Origin: Branchipolynoe longqiensis
Lineage: Eukaryota; Annelida; Polychaeta; Phyllodocida; Polynoidae
Assembly (NCBI GenBank): GCA_030323885.1
Contig: CM059188.1
Span: 109,837,263 to 109,901,262, forward strand
Length of the DNA: 64,000 bases
Direction of reading: 5' to 3'
Positions 20,170-30,046 of this stretch are shown in pieces; position 1 is the first letter of the stretch, and every line of letters starts with the position of its first letter. Below the pieces are notes generated by a model that was given only the letters and a program-made list of their open reading frames with translations, had not been told where the DNA came from and ran no database searches. Made by a program: the position numbers and the translations under genes.

Positions 20170-20900
20170 AGGGGCCAAATGTATGAGGGCGGGTTAGGGC
20201 TCGTAACCCACGCGTCGTGCGGATTTCCCTGGTTAGCGGCCAAACTGTCAATGTATGAGGGAGGGTTAGGCAAACACCTCGGGAGTTATGGTCGAGTTCA
20301 CTAACCCCAACTTGAGCCAGGGATAACGTGCAGGTTAGGGACTGATTCGGGCCAAATCTATTCAATGCGACCATATTTAACAGAATTACATACTCAAATC
20401 GTGAAATTTCATTAAATTAACCCTAAATTCGAAGCGTTATTAAGGCTACTGCAGCATTGGCGGCGATATTAATAGTTATATTTTCGAATCGACGAACGTA
20501 CAGTAAACAAACCGCCGGCGCCGCCAGTATGGAACGCGACGTCGATGCGGCGATTTGTTTACATTACATTCGTCGATTCGAAAATATAACTATTAATATC
20601 GCCGCCAATGCGGCGGTAGCCTTAATAACGCTTCGAATTTAGGGTTAATTTAATGAAATTTCACGATTTGAGTATGTAATTCTGTTAAATATGGTCGCAT
20701 TTAATATATTTGAGCCTAATATATGGCTACAAAGGCAGAGGGATTTCCCAAATCTATAAATAACTGAAACGTTAGCTAACCCGCGCGCGCTTTGGACTAA
20801 TACATCCCCCGTGACACATATATTAACGCCGACAATAGATACCCCGCCGGCCGCCCTTAACTCCGCAGCCGATAAATTGTGGCTCTTACATTTGGCCCCA
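20170..20900. mobile_element. Possible non-autonomous element with GGGGCCAAATGTA ends
   Basis: GGGGCCAAATGTA occurs at 20171-20183 and inverted at 20887-20899. Between them lies a large palindrome (20354-20706). No coding capacity. No clear target duplication was found, so the outer boundaries are tentative. Confidence 0.45.
20354..20706. repeat. Fold-back palindrome with ~160-bp arms
   Basis: The left arm (20354-20510) is repeated in inverted order at 20548-20706, with the block GTGAAATTTCATTAAATTAACCC and CGATATTAATAGTTATATTTTCG in both arms. Related cores lie at 40755-41056 and 56740-57180. Confidence 0.85.
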
Positions 20901-21300
20901 GGTCAGCGGACGGCAGGGGTAGGGGATTAGTGTTCGCCAGGCCCCGCTTGGTGGCAAGTGGATAACCCGTCTTACCCCTTCCCGAATCAAACCACAATTC
21001 GAAATTATGCACCAATTTCTTTAAATTAACTTACGGGTTGAATAGCTGAATCTACCCAGGGGCCAGACAGTTGGAAATCGACGGTCGGGAGATACCAAAT
21101 AAATGTATGATAAAGGGTTTCGTTTTGTGTTTTGTCTTTAAAAGGTTTTTTTGTGTTTTTTTTTACAATCCATGATTACCTGGGTTAGCCCTGTTATCGA
21201 CACACGTGTGAATGTGGTCGGAAAGGGTCAAATGAAGTCTTGTCTTATGAAGAAATGGATACTTTGTTTATTGCACTAACTTGTAACTGTGCAGTCAGGA
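20901..21300. other. Intergenic sequence, nothing recognised
   Basis: No coding frame or repeat family was identified here. Confidence 0.5.
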
Positions 21301-21319
21301 TGATTCCATGGTGCTGATA

Positions 21320-21545
21320 TACTGGGAGACCGGGCCGCTAACATCACTACATGATATCCCACTCAGTCATATTATCCTAATATTAAGAAAGACAGTCCGT
21401 GTCCTGTCATATCAATGTCTAGTGCCAGCTAACTGGTAACTATCCATCTTGGAAGTCATTGGTTTGGCTCGGTTGGAGTTCGACCGTTCAGGAAGCCAAA
21501 GTACACTTTTAACCGATTTGACCATCCTGGCTCGTCTCCCGTCAG
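21320..21545 (-). mobile_element. Diverged SINE copy
   Basis: Weak but colinear matches to the SINE family in reverse orientation: ATGATATCCCACTCAGTCA, TTATCCTAATATTA, TTGGTTTGGCTCGGTTGGAG. It is old and lacks a clear tail. Confidence 0.65.
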
Positions 21546-21607
21546 TAAATATTAAAGTGAGATTTAGTTAATAGTTCAATACAACAACGGTGTTATGTAA
21601 CACAACG

Positions 21608-21838
21608 TCTAGATTGGTTGCTTGTTGGAGTTTTACATCCTGGCAACATCTAAGATCATATCAGGACCTGCACCGACTTTTGATAGTGCGCATTCATGGC
21701 GACTTTATAGTACTCCCCCACTGGGATACTAAGCCGCCAGCACCATGACCTGATATCCCACTGTCACATGAAACTGACACTGACACCAAAACGGGAGACG
21801 GACGCTCAACTCATCCGGTCATCCGTCTGGTCAAGATC
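21608..21838 (-). mobile_element. SINE copy with internal deletion
   Basis: Reverse orientation. Tail GTTTTACATCCTGGCAACAT, body GACCTGATATCCCACTGTCA, head CGGTCATCCGTCTGGTC. The part around box B is deleted. Confidence 0.75.
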
Positions 21839-22080
21839 ATTTGTTCTCACATAGATGTAATGCAGTGTCTTTATACTGAATAAATATACTGAAATGGGTC
21901 CCTCTCCTGAAAAATTTCCAGAAGTGTTACATGGAGAGTTAAAATCTAATATTTGAATTTTAAAAGTTTTTTGGTTGCAAATGAAAGCTGGAAATCTCCC
22001 GTTTACATGTATGTAAAATATAAATTGATGAGATAAAAAATAAAGGTGTAGTCCATGATTAAGCTATGTCTTATGGCAGT

Positions 22081-22287
22081 ATGTGGTATATAAAGACATT
22101 ATATACATTTTATTTAATGGAGGGCCTATAGCTTTCATCCCGAAATGTTCAGTCGCCCGGCTCGCTGGCAAACGCAGCGGCCTGGGCGACTCGGGTTTGC
22201 ACTCATTTAGGCAGCCCCGTGGTGAGCGGCCACCGAGAAGGCGCGAGCCCTACCATCACCCTCACTCTCGTCAGAAATTTTGACCAT
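22081..22287 (+). repeat. Split direct repeat A1 of element F
   Basis: Begins ATGTGGTATATAAAGACATT and includes CAGTCGCCCGGCTCGCTGGC, ending GAAATTTTGACCAT. It matches A2 with moderate divergence and holds a TATAAA-like motif near its start. Confidence 0.9.
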
Positions 22288-22570
22288 GGTGGACGTGCAG
22301 ACGCCCCTGACTCGCTCATCACCATGTGTGGCTCATGTCGTGTGGCTGTGGATTAATACGTTGTCGCCGGAGGATGGGTGTGGAGTTGCGTTCAGGTTGT
22401 GGAGAGGAGCATGAATCGCCGAGGGGCTCAAATGTAAATTGTCAAAGGCTAAGTTGGCAAAGAAAATTAAGTTGGAACGAGATGGGGATAGTGACGGTGC
22501 TACCCCTGAGAAGGCGACCATGGAGGATATCGCAGACCAGATGGCGGTTCTGATGGCAATTCCAAACTAG
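22288..22570 (+). pseudogene. ORF1 remnant of element F
   Basis: Position between A1 and the reverse transcriptase suggests the gag-like gene. Only a short stretch of reading frame (ending near 22570) remains and no domain is recognisable. It is cut off by a LINE fragment. Confidence 0.4.
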
Positions 22571-22695
22571 TTTTGCGCCTGTCTTGACATGTTCTTGCCA
22601 GTGTGAAACCTCTATTTGCTCCCCGAGAGAGTGCCGCTGGTAACTTGCAAAAGGCAGCAGCACTTCAACACTTCTGCAGGCAGCTTTCATGAAAT

Positions 22696-23030
22696 GTCAC
22701 AAATAAGGAAATACTTGAACGGACGGGGCTGCCCTCTATGGAAGATCTTCTGATCAAAAGGAATCTCCAGTGGACTGGACACCTCATGAGGATGGCATCA
22801 GACAGGCTACCAAAGCATATCCTCTATTCTCAACTGTCTTCTGGTTACAGAAAGAGAGGGTGCCCGCGTCTCCGGTTCAAGGATACCATCAAGAGAAACC
22901 TGAAGCTGAGAGACATTAAGACTGGCTCATGGACGCAACTCTCACAGCAGAGAGCTAAATGGAGAGTGGCAGTCAAGTAATGAAAGCAATCTTTGTCGCA
23001 GCGCGACCAACAGCATGATGATGATGATGT
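22696..23030 (+). mobile_element. LINE 3' fragment with GATGAT tail
   Basis: Encodes about 95 residues (LQWTGHLMRMASDRLPKHIL, RGCPRLRFKDTIKRNLK, WRVAVK and a stop). These resemble the extreme C-terminus of RTE-like or related LINE proteins. It ends in a (GAT)n tail near 23013-23027. It is a 5'-truncated insertion into element F. Confidence 0.65.
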
Positions 23031-23079
23031 GTGGTCTCGCGTTCGGTAGCTGACTGCCTAGGTGCCCAGAGGGTGCTGG

Positions 23080-23950
23080 TAGCCATTTTGAGATGGATAG
23101 GGTTCTAAGTGAGTTTCAAGAAAGTCACGCCCCCAGCGACCACGGCTCGCTTCCTGGGTATAGACATCAACTCGGTAGCAATGGAGGCGAGGTTGCCCGG
23201 GGATAAATTGGCTAAGCTGCACTTGATACCTATGCCCTTTGTAAGAAGAAGGAAAGCCACGAGGCTTGAGTTGGAGAGCCTGGCAGGGGTCCTCTCACAC
23301 TGCTGCAAAGTTGTTTATGGGGGTGGCACACTTTCTCAAGGCAGGTCTATGACATGGTGAGTTCAGCCAAAAGGGCGACCAGTAAAGTCAGGCTGAATGA
23401 AGAATTTCAGCTGGATGTAAAATGGTGCATAGAATTCGCGGTTAAGTTCAATGGGAAGGTGAGTATTATCCCAACATCTGAGCCCGTGCTTTCAGTCTAT
23501 AGTGATGCATCTTTGTTCGGCTTCGGCGCCACTCATGGCGACGATTGGATGGCTGGAGGATTTAAGTTTAAAGATGAAAGGAACCACCAGACATGGCTAG
23601 GGCATCATTTCGTGGATTCAAGGGATGTGGGCTGCAGGACGATAACATCAATATCTTAGAGCTGTGGCCCATCCTGGTGGCAGTAAGGCATTGGGGGCCA
23701 TACTTGGGTCAATAGGACGATAATGTTTGTCACGGACAACACACAGGTCATGGCGGCCTTAAACTCAAGTCGAACCATGAATAAAACCACGATGGGGTGG
23801 CTGACGCTGATATTCTTGGCATCAATTTCATTTAACTTTGACGTTCAATCGGTTTATATAAGTACACATGATAACAACATTTGTGATGCTCTGAGTAGGC
23901 TGGATCAGTTCAAAAGTATTGCGCGGATCAGGGACACTGACACTTTGTAA
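23080..23950 (+). pseudogene. PAT/Ngaro-type reverse transcriptase (3' part) and RNase H, element F
   Basis: The thumb and connection region (RFLGIDINSVAMEARLP, LESLAGVLSHCCKVV) is followed by RNase H with VYSDASLFGFGA, a shifted NILELWPILVAVRHWGP, FVTDNTQVMAAL and a final CDALSRL. The palm with the active-site aspartates is missing, replaced by the LINE fragment or deleted. Frameshifts near 23335 and 23640-23720 break it. Confidence 0.75.
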
Positions 23951-23976
23951 TGCATGTGTTGTCACGGTGTCTTTGA

Positions 23977-24903
23977 TTGTTAATTGGCAGATTGGGACGA
24001 GCTGACTCGCGAGTGTGCCGCCTTCAAGGATGGTCACTACGCGGAGTACACAAAAAGGTCAGATCGGTCCAGGTGAAGGCTTACCTGGAGTTCTGTGAGC
24101 TGTATGAGGACACTGTCTTCCCCTATCCGTATGGGGCAGACCAGGTATGCATGTATATGTGGTTCCTGGCGAGGAAGCTATGTTACAACTCTATTCGGCA
24201 ATATTTAAGTGTGTTAAATAACCATCTGAAGGACTTGGGCTGTGCGCCGATAGATTATAAGAATCATAAAATTCAGTGTTGCATGAAAGATATAAGGAGG
24301 GTGTTGGGGGACACGCCTAAACAAGCCCCACCATTGTTACCAGGGCATTTGTTGTCGATATTCGCAATTATGTTTGACTCACCGGGCCATGTTGGGGTCC
24401 GGGCAGCCATTCTACTAGCGTTTAGGGGCCTGCTGCATAAGGCCCACATCATGGAATCGGACTGTAACCTGTTGAGAAGGGACTTCACCTTCCACAGGTG
24501 GGGAATGATGGTTAAGGTGAGGAAATCTAAAACTATCCAGTTTAGGGAACGTGTGCATATGATTCCTATCCCCTTGGTACAGGACCACAGATTTGCGCGG
24601 TGTGGTAGGTCAAGAGACACTTTGCGCAGCTTCCGCCACTCGAGGCGGAGGCAGCCTTCATACTCCCACACAGTAGGAGGTCACGGCCGTTGACCTATGT
24701 CTATTACTTGCATGTCCTAAAACTGTTATGTCAGTGTGGAGCCGGGTGGCTTCACGTCTCGGTTTGCGCAGGGGCGGGGCAACATTCCTGCGCTTGTGTG
24801 GGGCAATGATAACAGAGATCAAAGAGAGGGGCCACTGGCAGTCTGATGCTGTCTATGAATATTTGAAATCATCTGTCCTTGAACGGTTATCCATGGCATT
24901 GTA
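23977..24903 (+). pseudogene. PAT/Ngaro-type tyrosine recombinase, element F
   Basis: The frame 23977-24590 shows the N-terminal domain (VQVKAYLEFCELY, NSIRQYLSVLNNHLKDLG) and box A region (AAILLAFRGLLHKAHI). A frameshift near 24590 and another before 24714 lead to the C-terminus, ending at a stop at 24901-24903. There the expected H-x-L-R-R reads LGLRRGGATF, so the catalytic histidine is lost. GHWQSDAVYEYL would carry the tyrosine. Inactive. Confidence 0.75.
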
Positions 24904-25002
24904 GCCGGATCCTGGCACTGGTTACGCATCAGTGATGAGCTCACTTTGTGTTACAGCCTGTGCCTGTATTAGAGCTACGCTTCTGTCTGGTTGGGGGGTT
25001 TG

Positions 25003-25081
25003 GGCTAATTTGTTTGGCCAGCCAGTGGTATCGATTTCAACCAACATACATCTTACGTCATCTCTTACGGAGTCTATAATA
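25003..25081 (+). repeat. Split direct repeat B1 of element F
   Basis: GGCTAATTTGTTTGG to CTTACGGAGTCTATAATA. It recurs as B2 at 29967-30046. Confidence 0.9.
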
Positions 25082-25241
25082 ATGTGGTATATAAAGACAT
25101 TATATAAATATTATTTAACGGAGGGACTATAGCTTTCGTCCCGAAATGCTCAGTCGCCCGGCTCGCTGGCAAAGGCAGCGGCCTGGGTTGCACTCAGGTA
25201 GGCAGGCCCGCGGCGAGCGGCCGCCGAGCAGGCGCAAGCTC
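25082..25241 (+). repeat. Split direct repeat A2 of element F, first part
   Basis: Second copy of A1, cut at AGCTC (25237-25241) by the gypsy insertion. It continues at 29913-29954 (TACCATCACCCTCACTCTC, GAAATTTTGACCAT). Confidence 0.9.
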
Positions 25242-25432
25242 TGTGAAAGTACAACGTCTGAACACTTTGAGTTCTGGTTACTGAATGGTTTATTCACGGC
25301 GTAGGGCACGCTTGACCCGCCGGCTAAACTTTCCATGACGTCATCTCATTTGCATATCTCTTTGTCCCCAACTCTGCATATCGTTAACATATATTAACCA
25401 CAGGTCTAGACGTCTACTAAGCATATATCACA
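25242..25432 (-). repeat. 3' LTR of the gypsy element
   Basis: 191 bp, TG...CA ends. Two mismatches to the 5' LTR (A/T near 25338 and A/C near 25420). Confidence 0.95.
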
Positions 25433-25442
25433 TCCCCCCCTC
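25433..25442 (-). promoter_or_regulatory. Polypurine tract of the gypsy element
   Basis: On the minus strand GAGGGGGGGA directly precedes the 3' LTR, the usual site for plus-strand DNA priming. Confidence 0.85.
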
Positions 25443-25688
25443 AAAGTATTTCTGAAACATGAAATGTTACAAAATAACAATGAAGACACACAAAATATAC
25501 AATATCAAATATATGCACACTTAACTTGCAAATGTCCGAGTGCACAATGCACTTAAGTCCTCACAATCCGGCCGTAATGCCTGATATCTCATATTGTCCA
25601 TAAGTATCAACAGTAAACACAAAATCTGAAATAAACTTAACGTACATGCACATGTTAACCCTCCAAACGCCAGAAGCACACTGACCTA
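25443..25688 (-). other. Gypsy 3' untranslated region
   Basis: Non-coding, AT-rich stretch between the pol stop codon and the polypurine tract. No envelope frame is present. Confidence 0.8.
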
Positions 25689-28600
25689 CTATAGATCTAA
25701 CCTGCTCGCCGGCCTTATCAGCCGACCTGACCTACTTAGATTAACTGTACTGTTTACATTCGGCGCTGACGCTGACCCAGATTGCGTCGTTGATGCTGAC
25801 CCAGATTGCGCCTGCACGACCAACTCGGGTCGCCCATCCACTGGTGCTCCAATGATTTGCACACGGTTACGATACAACATGTTGCCTGACTCATTTAAAA
25901 TCCGATATTCTCTTCCGGACACCCCAGTCCATCCCAAAATAACCCCTTTTTTCCATTCCCCAGCATTATTTTTGTACTTAATCTTATCTCCAACCTTCAT
26001 GGGCTTGTGCGCCTTACCGCACTTCCGGTCATGAAACGCTTTCTGACTGCCCTGCCGCTGAGCTGTCTTCCTTCTCTTAGGATCCTGCGTCTCAGGCACC
26101 AAAATACCCTTTGCCATAGGTAATCTGCCTCTCAACCTTCTGCTCATGAGCAACTGCGCTGGAGATACGTTCAGGACAGGCAACGGAGTATTGCGATAAT
26201 TCAACAATGCTAACTGAAAATCAGCCCCAGTCTTCTCACACTTCTTTAACATGTCCTTCACTGTTTGTACGAACCGCTCAACCTGACCGTTGCTACGCGG
26301 ATATTGTGGACTGGAATATACGGCCTTGAACCCGTAATGCAGTGCAAACTCCCTGTACTCATGGCTCTTGAACTGTGGACCATTATCTGACATTACCTGA
26401 CTAGGAATACCATGCCTTGCAAAGTTGTCTTTCAACGCTTCAATGACAGTGACAGACGACGTGTCGCCCAAAAGCGTTACCTCAGGATACTTGGTGTAGT
26501 AGTCTACAGTTATCAGGTAATTCTTATGATTTAACTCAAATAAATCGGCACCCACTTTATCATATGGTTGACAGGCGATCGGGTGATTTATCAATGGCTC
26601 GTTATGCAAATTTTTCCGGTTGTTTTGACAAGTGTCACACCGACTGACTTTATCCTCGATTTGCTTGTTAATACTTGGCCAAAACATACAGTCCCGCGCC
26701 AACTGCTTGGACTTAGTCACCCCCAAATGCGTTTCATGCAACGCCTCTATCATTTCACCACGAAGAGCTGGAGGAACCACCACCCGATTGCCGTTCATTA
26801 CAAGATTATTTTCAACTGTTAACTCATGCTTGTACGGAATGTACTGTCTCAGACACGGTGGCGTCTGTATACGCGTAGTATCCCACCCATCTTCAATGTG
26901 TGAGATCAACATAGACATGGATACATCTTTTCCATACTCAGCTACAATTTTACTCAACAGACTCGACGACTGCACGTCCACTGCAGCAACGCAGAACGTG
27001 TCATCGAACAGGCTATCATGACCTACTTTGGCGGTATGCGCCCTGGACAACGTGTCTGCAAAAAACATCAAAGAGCCCTTCACATGACATAACTGAATAT
27101 TGTAATTCTGCAATCGCATTCGCATTCTTTGCATTTTAGCCGACAACTTGTGTATTGGTTTTTGCATTATGGCTACCAACGGTTTGTGGTCTGTCTGAAT
27201 TTGAACTTCCTTGCCAAATATATACTCATGAAACCGTTGGCATCCGAAACATATGGCGAGCATTTCTTTTTCAATAGTGGCATATCCACACTGCGCTGCA
27301 TTAAGCGCACGAGATGCGAGTGCGATTGGCTTACCATCTTGCATCAACACGGCTCCCAAACCCGACTGACAAGCATCTACCTGAATTACAATAGGCTTCT
27401 TAACATTGTAATATGTTAATACAGGAGCAGTTCTTAACTTCTGTTTCAATTTATCGAACGCACCTTGCTGTTCGGCTTGCCAGTGCCACGATACGTCCTT
27501 GGCTAGGAGCGTGCGTAGCGGCTTAGCTATCTCGGACATGTTGGGTATGAACTTGTGCACATATCCAACCATGCCCAGGAACCTTTGGACGCCTTGTTTG
27601 TCACGCGGTTCTGGCATGTCTACTATTGCTTGTATTCTGTCTGGATCAGGCTTCACACCCTGCTGGGTAAGTTGATGACCTACATACTTTACTGTAGTTT
27701 TACATAGCAACGATTTAGCATCATTTAACTTAAGATTCACCGATCTAGCCCGTTCCAAAACAGCTCGGAGCCGCTCGTTATGTTCCTGAACCGTTGACCC
27801 ATATACCAAAATATCGTCTGTGACTATCCCGATGCCGGGTATGTCGCCCATGACACGGTGCATTTCCTGAATAAAAATGTCACCGGCTGTTTTGATTCCA
27901 AATGGTAACCGTGTGTACCTGCACCGGCCCCACGGAGTATTAAACGTGCACAAACGTGAACTTTCTTCATCTAGTTCTATCTGCCAATAACCTGTCTTCG
28001 CATCCAAAACTGAAAAATACTGAGCATCAGCTGTTTTGGCAATAATCTCATCAATAGTTTTGGTTGGGAACGGCCCTCTTTTTATCGCTTTGTTTAATTT
28101 AGTCGGATCCAGACAGAATCTAATTTTAGTTGGTTTTTTTACGATCGTGATAGAATTAACCCACTCGGTAGGTTCATCCTGCTCCACTATAACACCTAAC
28201 TCTACCATACGATCAAGCTCACTGCGTACCTTACTCTGAATTGCAAACGGAATCCGTCTAGGCGGATCTATGACAGGTTGAATAGACTTATCGACATGAA
28301 TGATAGCCTTTGCTTTTATCAACCCCAACCCCTGAAATACGTCTTTGTATTCGCTTACCAGCTTCTCTGCCCCTGCGCTGGAACTGTTCGTCGGTGTGGC
28401 AATGTTCGTTGGTTTGCCAATGTTCGTCGGTTTGCCAATGTTCGTCGGTATGGCCCTGTGCACCTCATCCACACGTGCCAGCAGGTTCAAAGTCACACAA
28501 GCCTGCTTGCCCAGGATGGGCTGGCAATCCGGCACCACCTGGAACCGAAGCACACTGTCGTTGACATCAAGCAGTGCCTCTCCATCCGGCGTGATCCGGT

Positions 28601-29702
28601 GACCGGAGAACGTCACCAACGAACATCTGGTCTTCGCCAGCCTCCCCGGAGCCACTCTGTCGAAGACGAACCTCGGAAGCACGTTTGCCTCCGACCCAGT
28701 GTCAAGCTTGAACTTGACAGGACAACCGTTCACCCGAACGATTGCGTGCCACAACTCGGCATCCCGACCAGCACCGCGATCTACGGCGCCCACAAACAGA
28801 TCCGTTGCCAGTACATTGACTTCCGCCGGATCCGGGTCTTGCTCAGCATTGTGAGGGTCGGGCGCTTCGACGTGAAGCTCGTTGACTCTCCCGAGCCTGC
28901 TCCTACAGACTTTCCCGAAGTGCCCGATCTGCTTGCAGGCAATGCACACCTTCCCTTTCGCTGGGCAGACTCCCCGGCGGTGCTCATAACCACAGTTCTG
29001 GCAGCGGATCTTGAAATCTCCTGCACCGGCGCCGCCGGCAATCCAAGATGGCGATTTCCAAGATGGCGTTGCCGCTGACCGGACCGCCGGTGCACCGGTA
29101 CGCACATTAGCATAATTCCGAATGAAATCTATGTCTCTACTTTCAACGTCTGATTTGGTGTCCTCCAACAGATCTGAACTGAACTCACTCATTTCACACA
29201 TATTTATGCACTTTGTCAATGTTAACTCCGTCGTTTGAAGCAATTTGTTACGCAAATTCACATTCTTCACGCCAGCCACAATTCGATCGCGCAAAAGCGA
29301 CTCCTCCACCACACCGTATTCACAGTCCTTGACTTTGTCCCTTAACGCTGTGATGTACGTCACCATGTTTTCCGACGCTTGATTATGTGAATTGAACTTG
29401 TAACGTGTGATAATTAGACTGCTCTTACCTACACAATAAACTCGAAACGCTTCAGTTAACGGTTTGATCTTGTCTTCATCGGCGTACGCGAAAGTCATAT
29501 TGGCAAATACCTTTTGCGCTTCTTCGCCAGCAACGTGTAAGAAGATGCAGCATTGCACTCGTTCTCCTTTCAATATGACACCTGCCGCAGTGGCGTATAT
29601 ATCATATGCTCTGATCCATGTTTTCCAGTTCGATCGTGCGTTGTTACTGAGGACAAGCTGACCAGGCGGCCGCAATCCCGGCAAAGTATTTGCGGGCGGC
29701 AT
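25689..29702 (-). CDS. Gag-pol polyprotein of Ty3/gypsy retrotransposon
   Basis: One intact frame of 1337 residues. Gag occupies about 1-270 with two cysteine knuckles (C234-C246 and C253, C256, H261, C266). Protease has DTGS at 334-337. Reverse transcriptase has LDAKTGYW at 566-573 and active site VTDD at 627-630. RNase H has D774, E810, D837 and D882. Integrase has a zinc-binding H988, H991, C1021, C1024, then D1052, D1105 and E1141, and a C-terminal module. A GKPTNI-type repeat at about 420-436 separates protease from reverse transcriptase. Gag and pol are fused without a frameshift. The ATG is 20 bp from the 5' LTR, and an in-frame TGA just upstream fixes the start. Confidence 0.95.
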   Translation of the reverse strand: MPPANTLPGLRPPGQLVLSNNARSNWKTWIRAYDIYATAAGVILKGERVQCCIFLHVAGEEAQKVFANMTFAYADEDKIKPLTEAFRVYCVGKSSLIITRYKFNSHNQASENMVTYITALRDKVKDCEYGVVEESLLRDRIVAGVKNVNLRNKLLQTTELTLTKCINMCEMSEFSSDLLEDTKSDVESRDIDFIRNYANVRTGAPAVRSAATPSWKSPSWIAGGAGAGDFKIRCQNCGYEHRRGVCPAKGKVCIACKQIGHFGKVCRSRLGRVNELHVEAPDPHNAEQDPDPAEVNVLATDLFVGAVDRGAGRDAELWHAIVRVNGCPVKFKLDTGSEANVLPRFVFDRVAPGRLAKTRCSLVTFSGHRITPDGEALLDVNDSVLRFQVVPDCQPILGKQACVTLNLLARVDEVHRAIPTNIGKPTNIGKPTNIATPTNSSSAGAEKLVSEYKDVFQGLGLIKAKAIIHVDKSIQPVIDPPRRIPFAIQSKVRSELDRMVELGVIVEQDEPTEWVNSITIVKKPTKIRFCLDPTKLNKAIKRGPFPTKTIDEIIAKTADAQYFSVLDAKTGYWQIELDEESSRLCTFNTPWGRCRYTRLPFGIKTAGDIFIQEMHRVMGDIPGIGIVTDDILVYGSTVQEHNERLRAVLERARSVNLKLNDAKSLLCKTTVKYVGHQLTQQGVKPDPDRIQAIVDMPEPRDKQGVQRFLGMVGYVHKFIPNMSEIAKPLRTLLAKDVSWHWQAEQQGAFDKLKQKLRTAPVLTYYNVKKPIVIQVDACQSGLGAVLMQDGKPIALASRALNAAQCGYATIEKEMLAICFGCQRFHEYIFGKEVQIQTDHKPLVAIMQKPIHKLSAKMQRMRMRLQNYNIQLCHVKGSLMFFADTLSRAHTAKVGHDSLFDDTFCVAAVDVQSSSLLSKIVAEYGKDVSMSMLISHIEDGWDTTRIQTPPCLRQYIPYKHELTVENNLVMNGNRVVVPPALRGEMIEALHETHLGVTKSKQLARDCMFWPSINKQIEDKVSRCDTCQNNRKNLHNEPLINHPIACQPYDKVGADLFELNHKNYLITVDYYTKYPEVTLLGDTSSVTVIEALKDNFARHGIPSQVMSDNGPQFKSHEYREFALHYGFKAVYSSPQYPRSNGQVERFVQTVKDMLKKCEKTGADFQLALLNYRNTPLPVLNVSPAQLLMSRRLRGRLPMAKGILVPETQDPKRRKTAQRQGSQKAFHDRKCGKAHKPMKVGDKIKYKNNAGEWKKGVILGWTGVSGREYRILNESGNMLYRNRVQIIGAPVDGRPELVVQAQSGSASTTQSGSASAPNVNSTVNLSRSGRLIRPASRLDL

Positions 29703-29703
29703 T

Positions 29704-29721
29704 CTTCCTCATCTGACACCA
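29704..29721 (-). promoter_or_regulatory. Primer binding site of the gypsy element
   Basis: Immediately after the 5' LTR the minus strand reads TGGTGTCAGATGAGG. The TGG start fits complementarity to a tRNA CCA end; the tRNA identity is not assigned. Confidence 0.7.
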
Positions 29722-29912
29722 TGTGAAAGTACAACGTCTGAACACTTTGAGTTCTGGTTACTGAATGGTTTATTCACGGCGTAGGGCACGCTTGACCCGC
29801 CGGCTAAACTTTCCATGTCGTCATCTCATTTGCATATCTCTTTGTCCCCAACTCTGCATATCGTTAACATATATTAACCACAGGTCTAGACGTCTACTAC
29901 GCATATATCACA
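29722..29912 (-). repeat. 5' LTR of the gypsy element
   Basis: 191 bp, TG...CA ends, flanked outside by AGCTC. It contains the element promoter by position. Confidence 0.95.
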
Positions 29913-29966
29913 AGCTCTACCATCACCCTCACTCTCATCAGAAATTTTGACCATAATAAAATGGTA

Positions 29967-30046
29967 GGCTAATTTGTTTGGACAGCCAGAGGTATTGATC
30001 TCAACCAACATGTCTTATGTTATCTCTTACGGAGTCTATAATAATA
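29967..30046 (+). repeat. Split direct repeat B2 of element F
   Basis: Second copy of 25003-25081. It marks the 3' end of element F. Confidence 0.88.

Larger units (their letters stand above)
25242..29912 (-). mobile_element. Ty3/gypsy LTR retrotransposon, complete and very young
   Basis: 4671 bp with two 191-bp LTRs (TGTGAT...TTTCACA on the minus strand) that differ at only two positions by direct comparison. Five-base target duplications AGCTC are at 25237-25241 and 29913-29917. A polypurine tract, a primer binding site and one uninterrupted gag-pol frame are present. There is no envelope-like gene. The element may be active or recently active. It inserted into repeat A2 of element F. Confidence 0.95.
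22081..30046 (+). mobile_element. PAT/Ngaro-type YR retrotransposon F with split direct repeats, decayed
   Basis: Plus-strand element with repeats in the order A1 (22081-22287), coding remnants, B1 (25003-25081), A2 (25082-25241 plus 29918-29954) and B2 (29967-30046). This A1-ORFs-B1-A2-B2 plan is the split-direct-repeat structure of PAT/Ngaro retrotransposons. The coding part holds ORF1, reverse transcriptase/RNase H and recombinase remnants and is interrupted by a LINE piece. A Ty3/gypsy element inserted later into A2. Confidence 0.85.

Noticed and set aside
18604..24000. A host gene between copy C and element F
   Set aside because: No exon-like series of frames with domain content; identifiable segments are SINEs, a fold-back element and YR element remnants.
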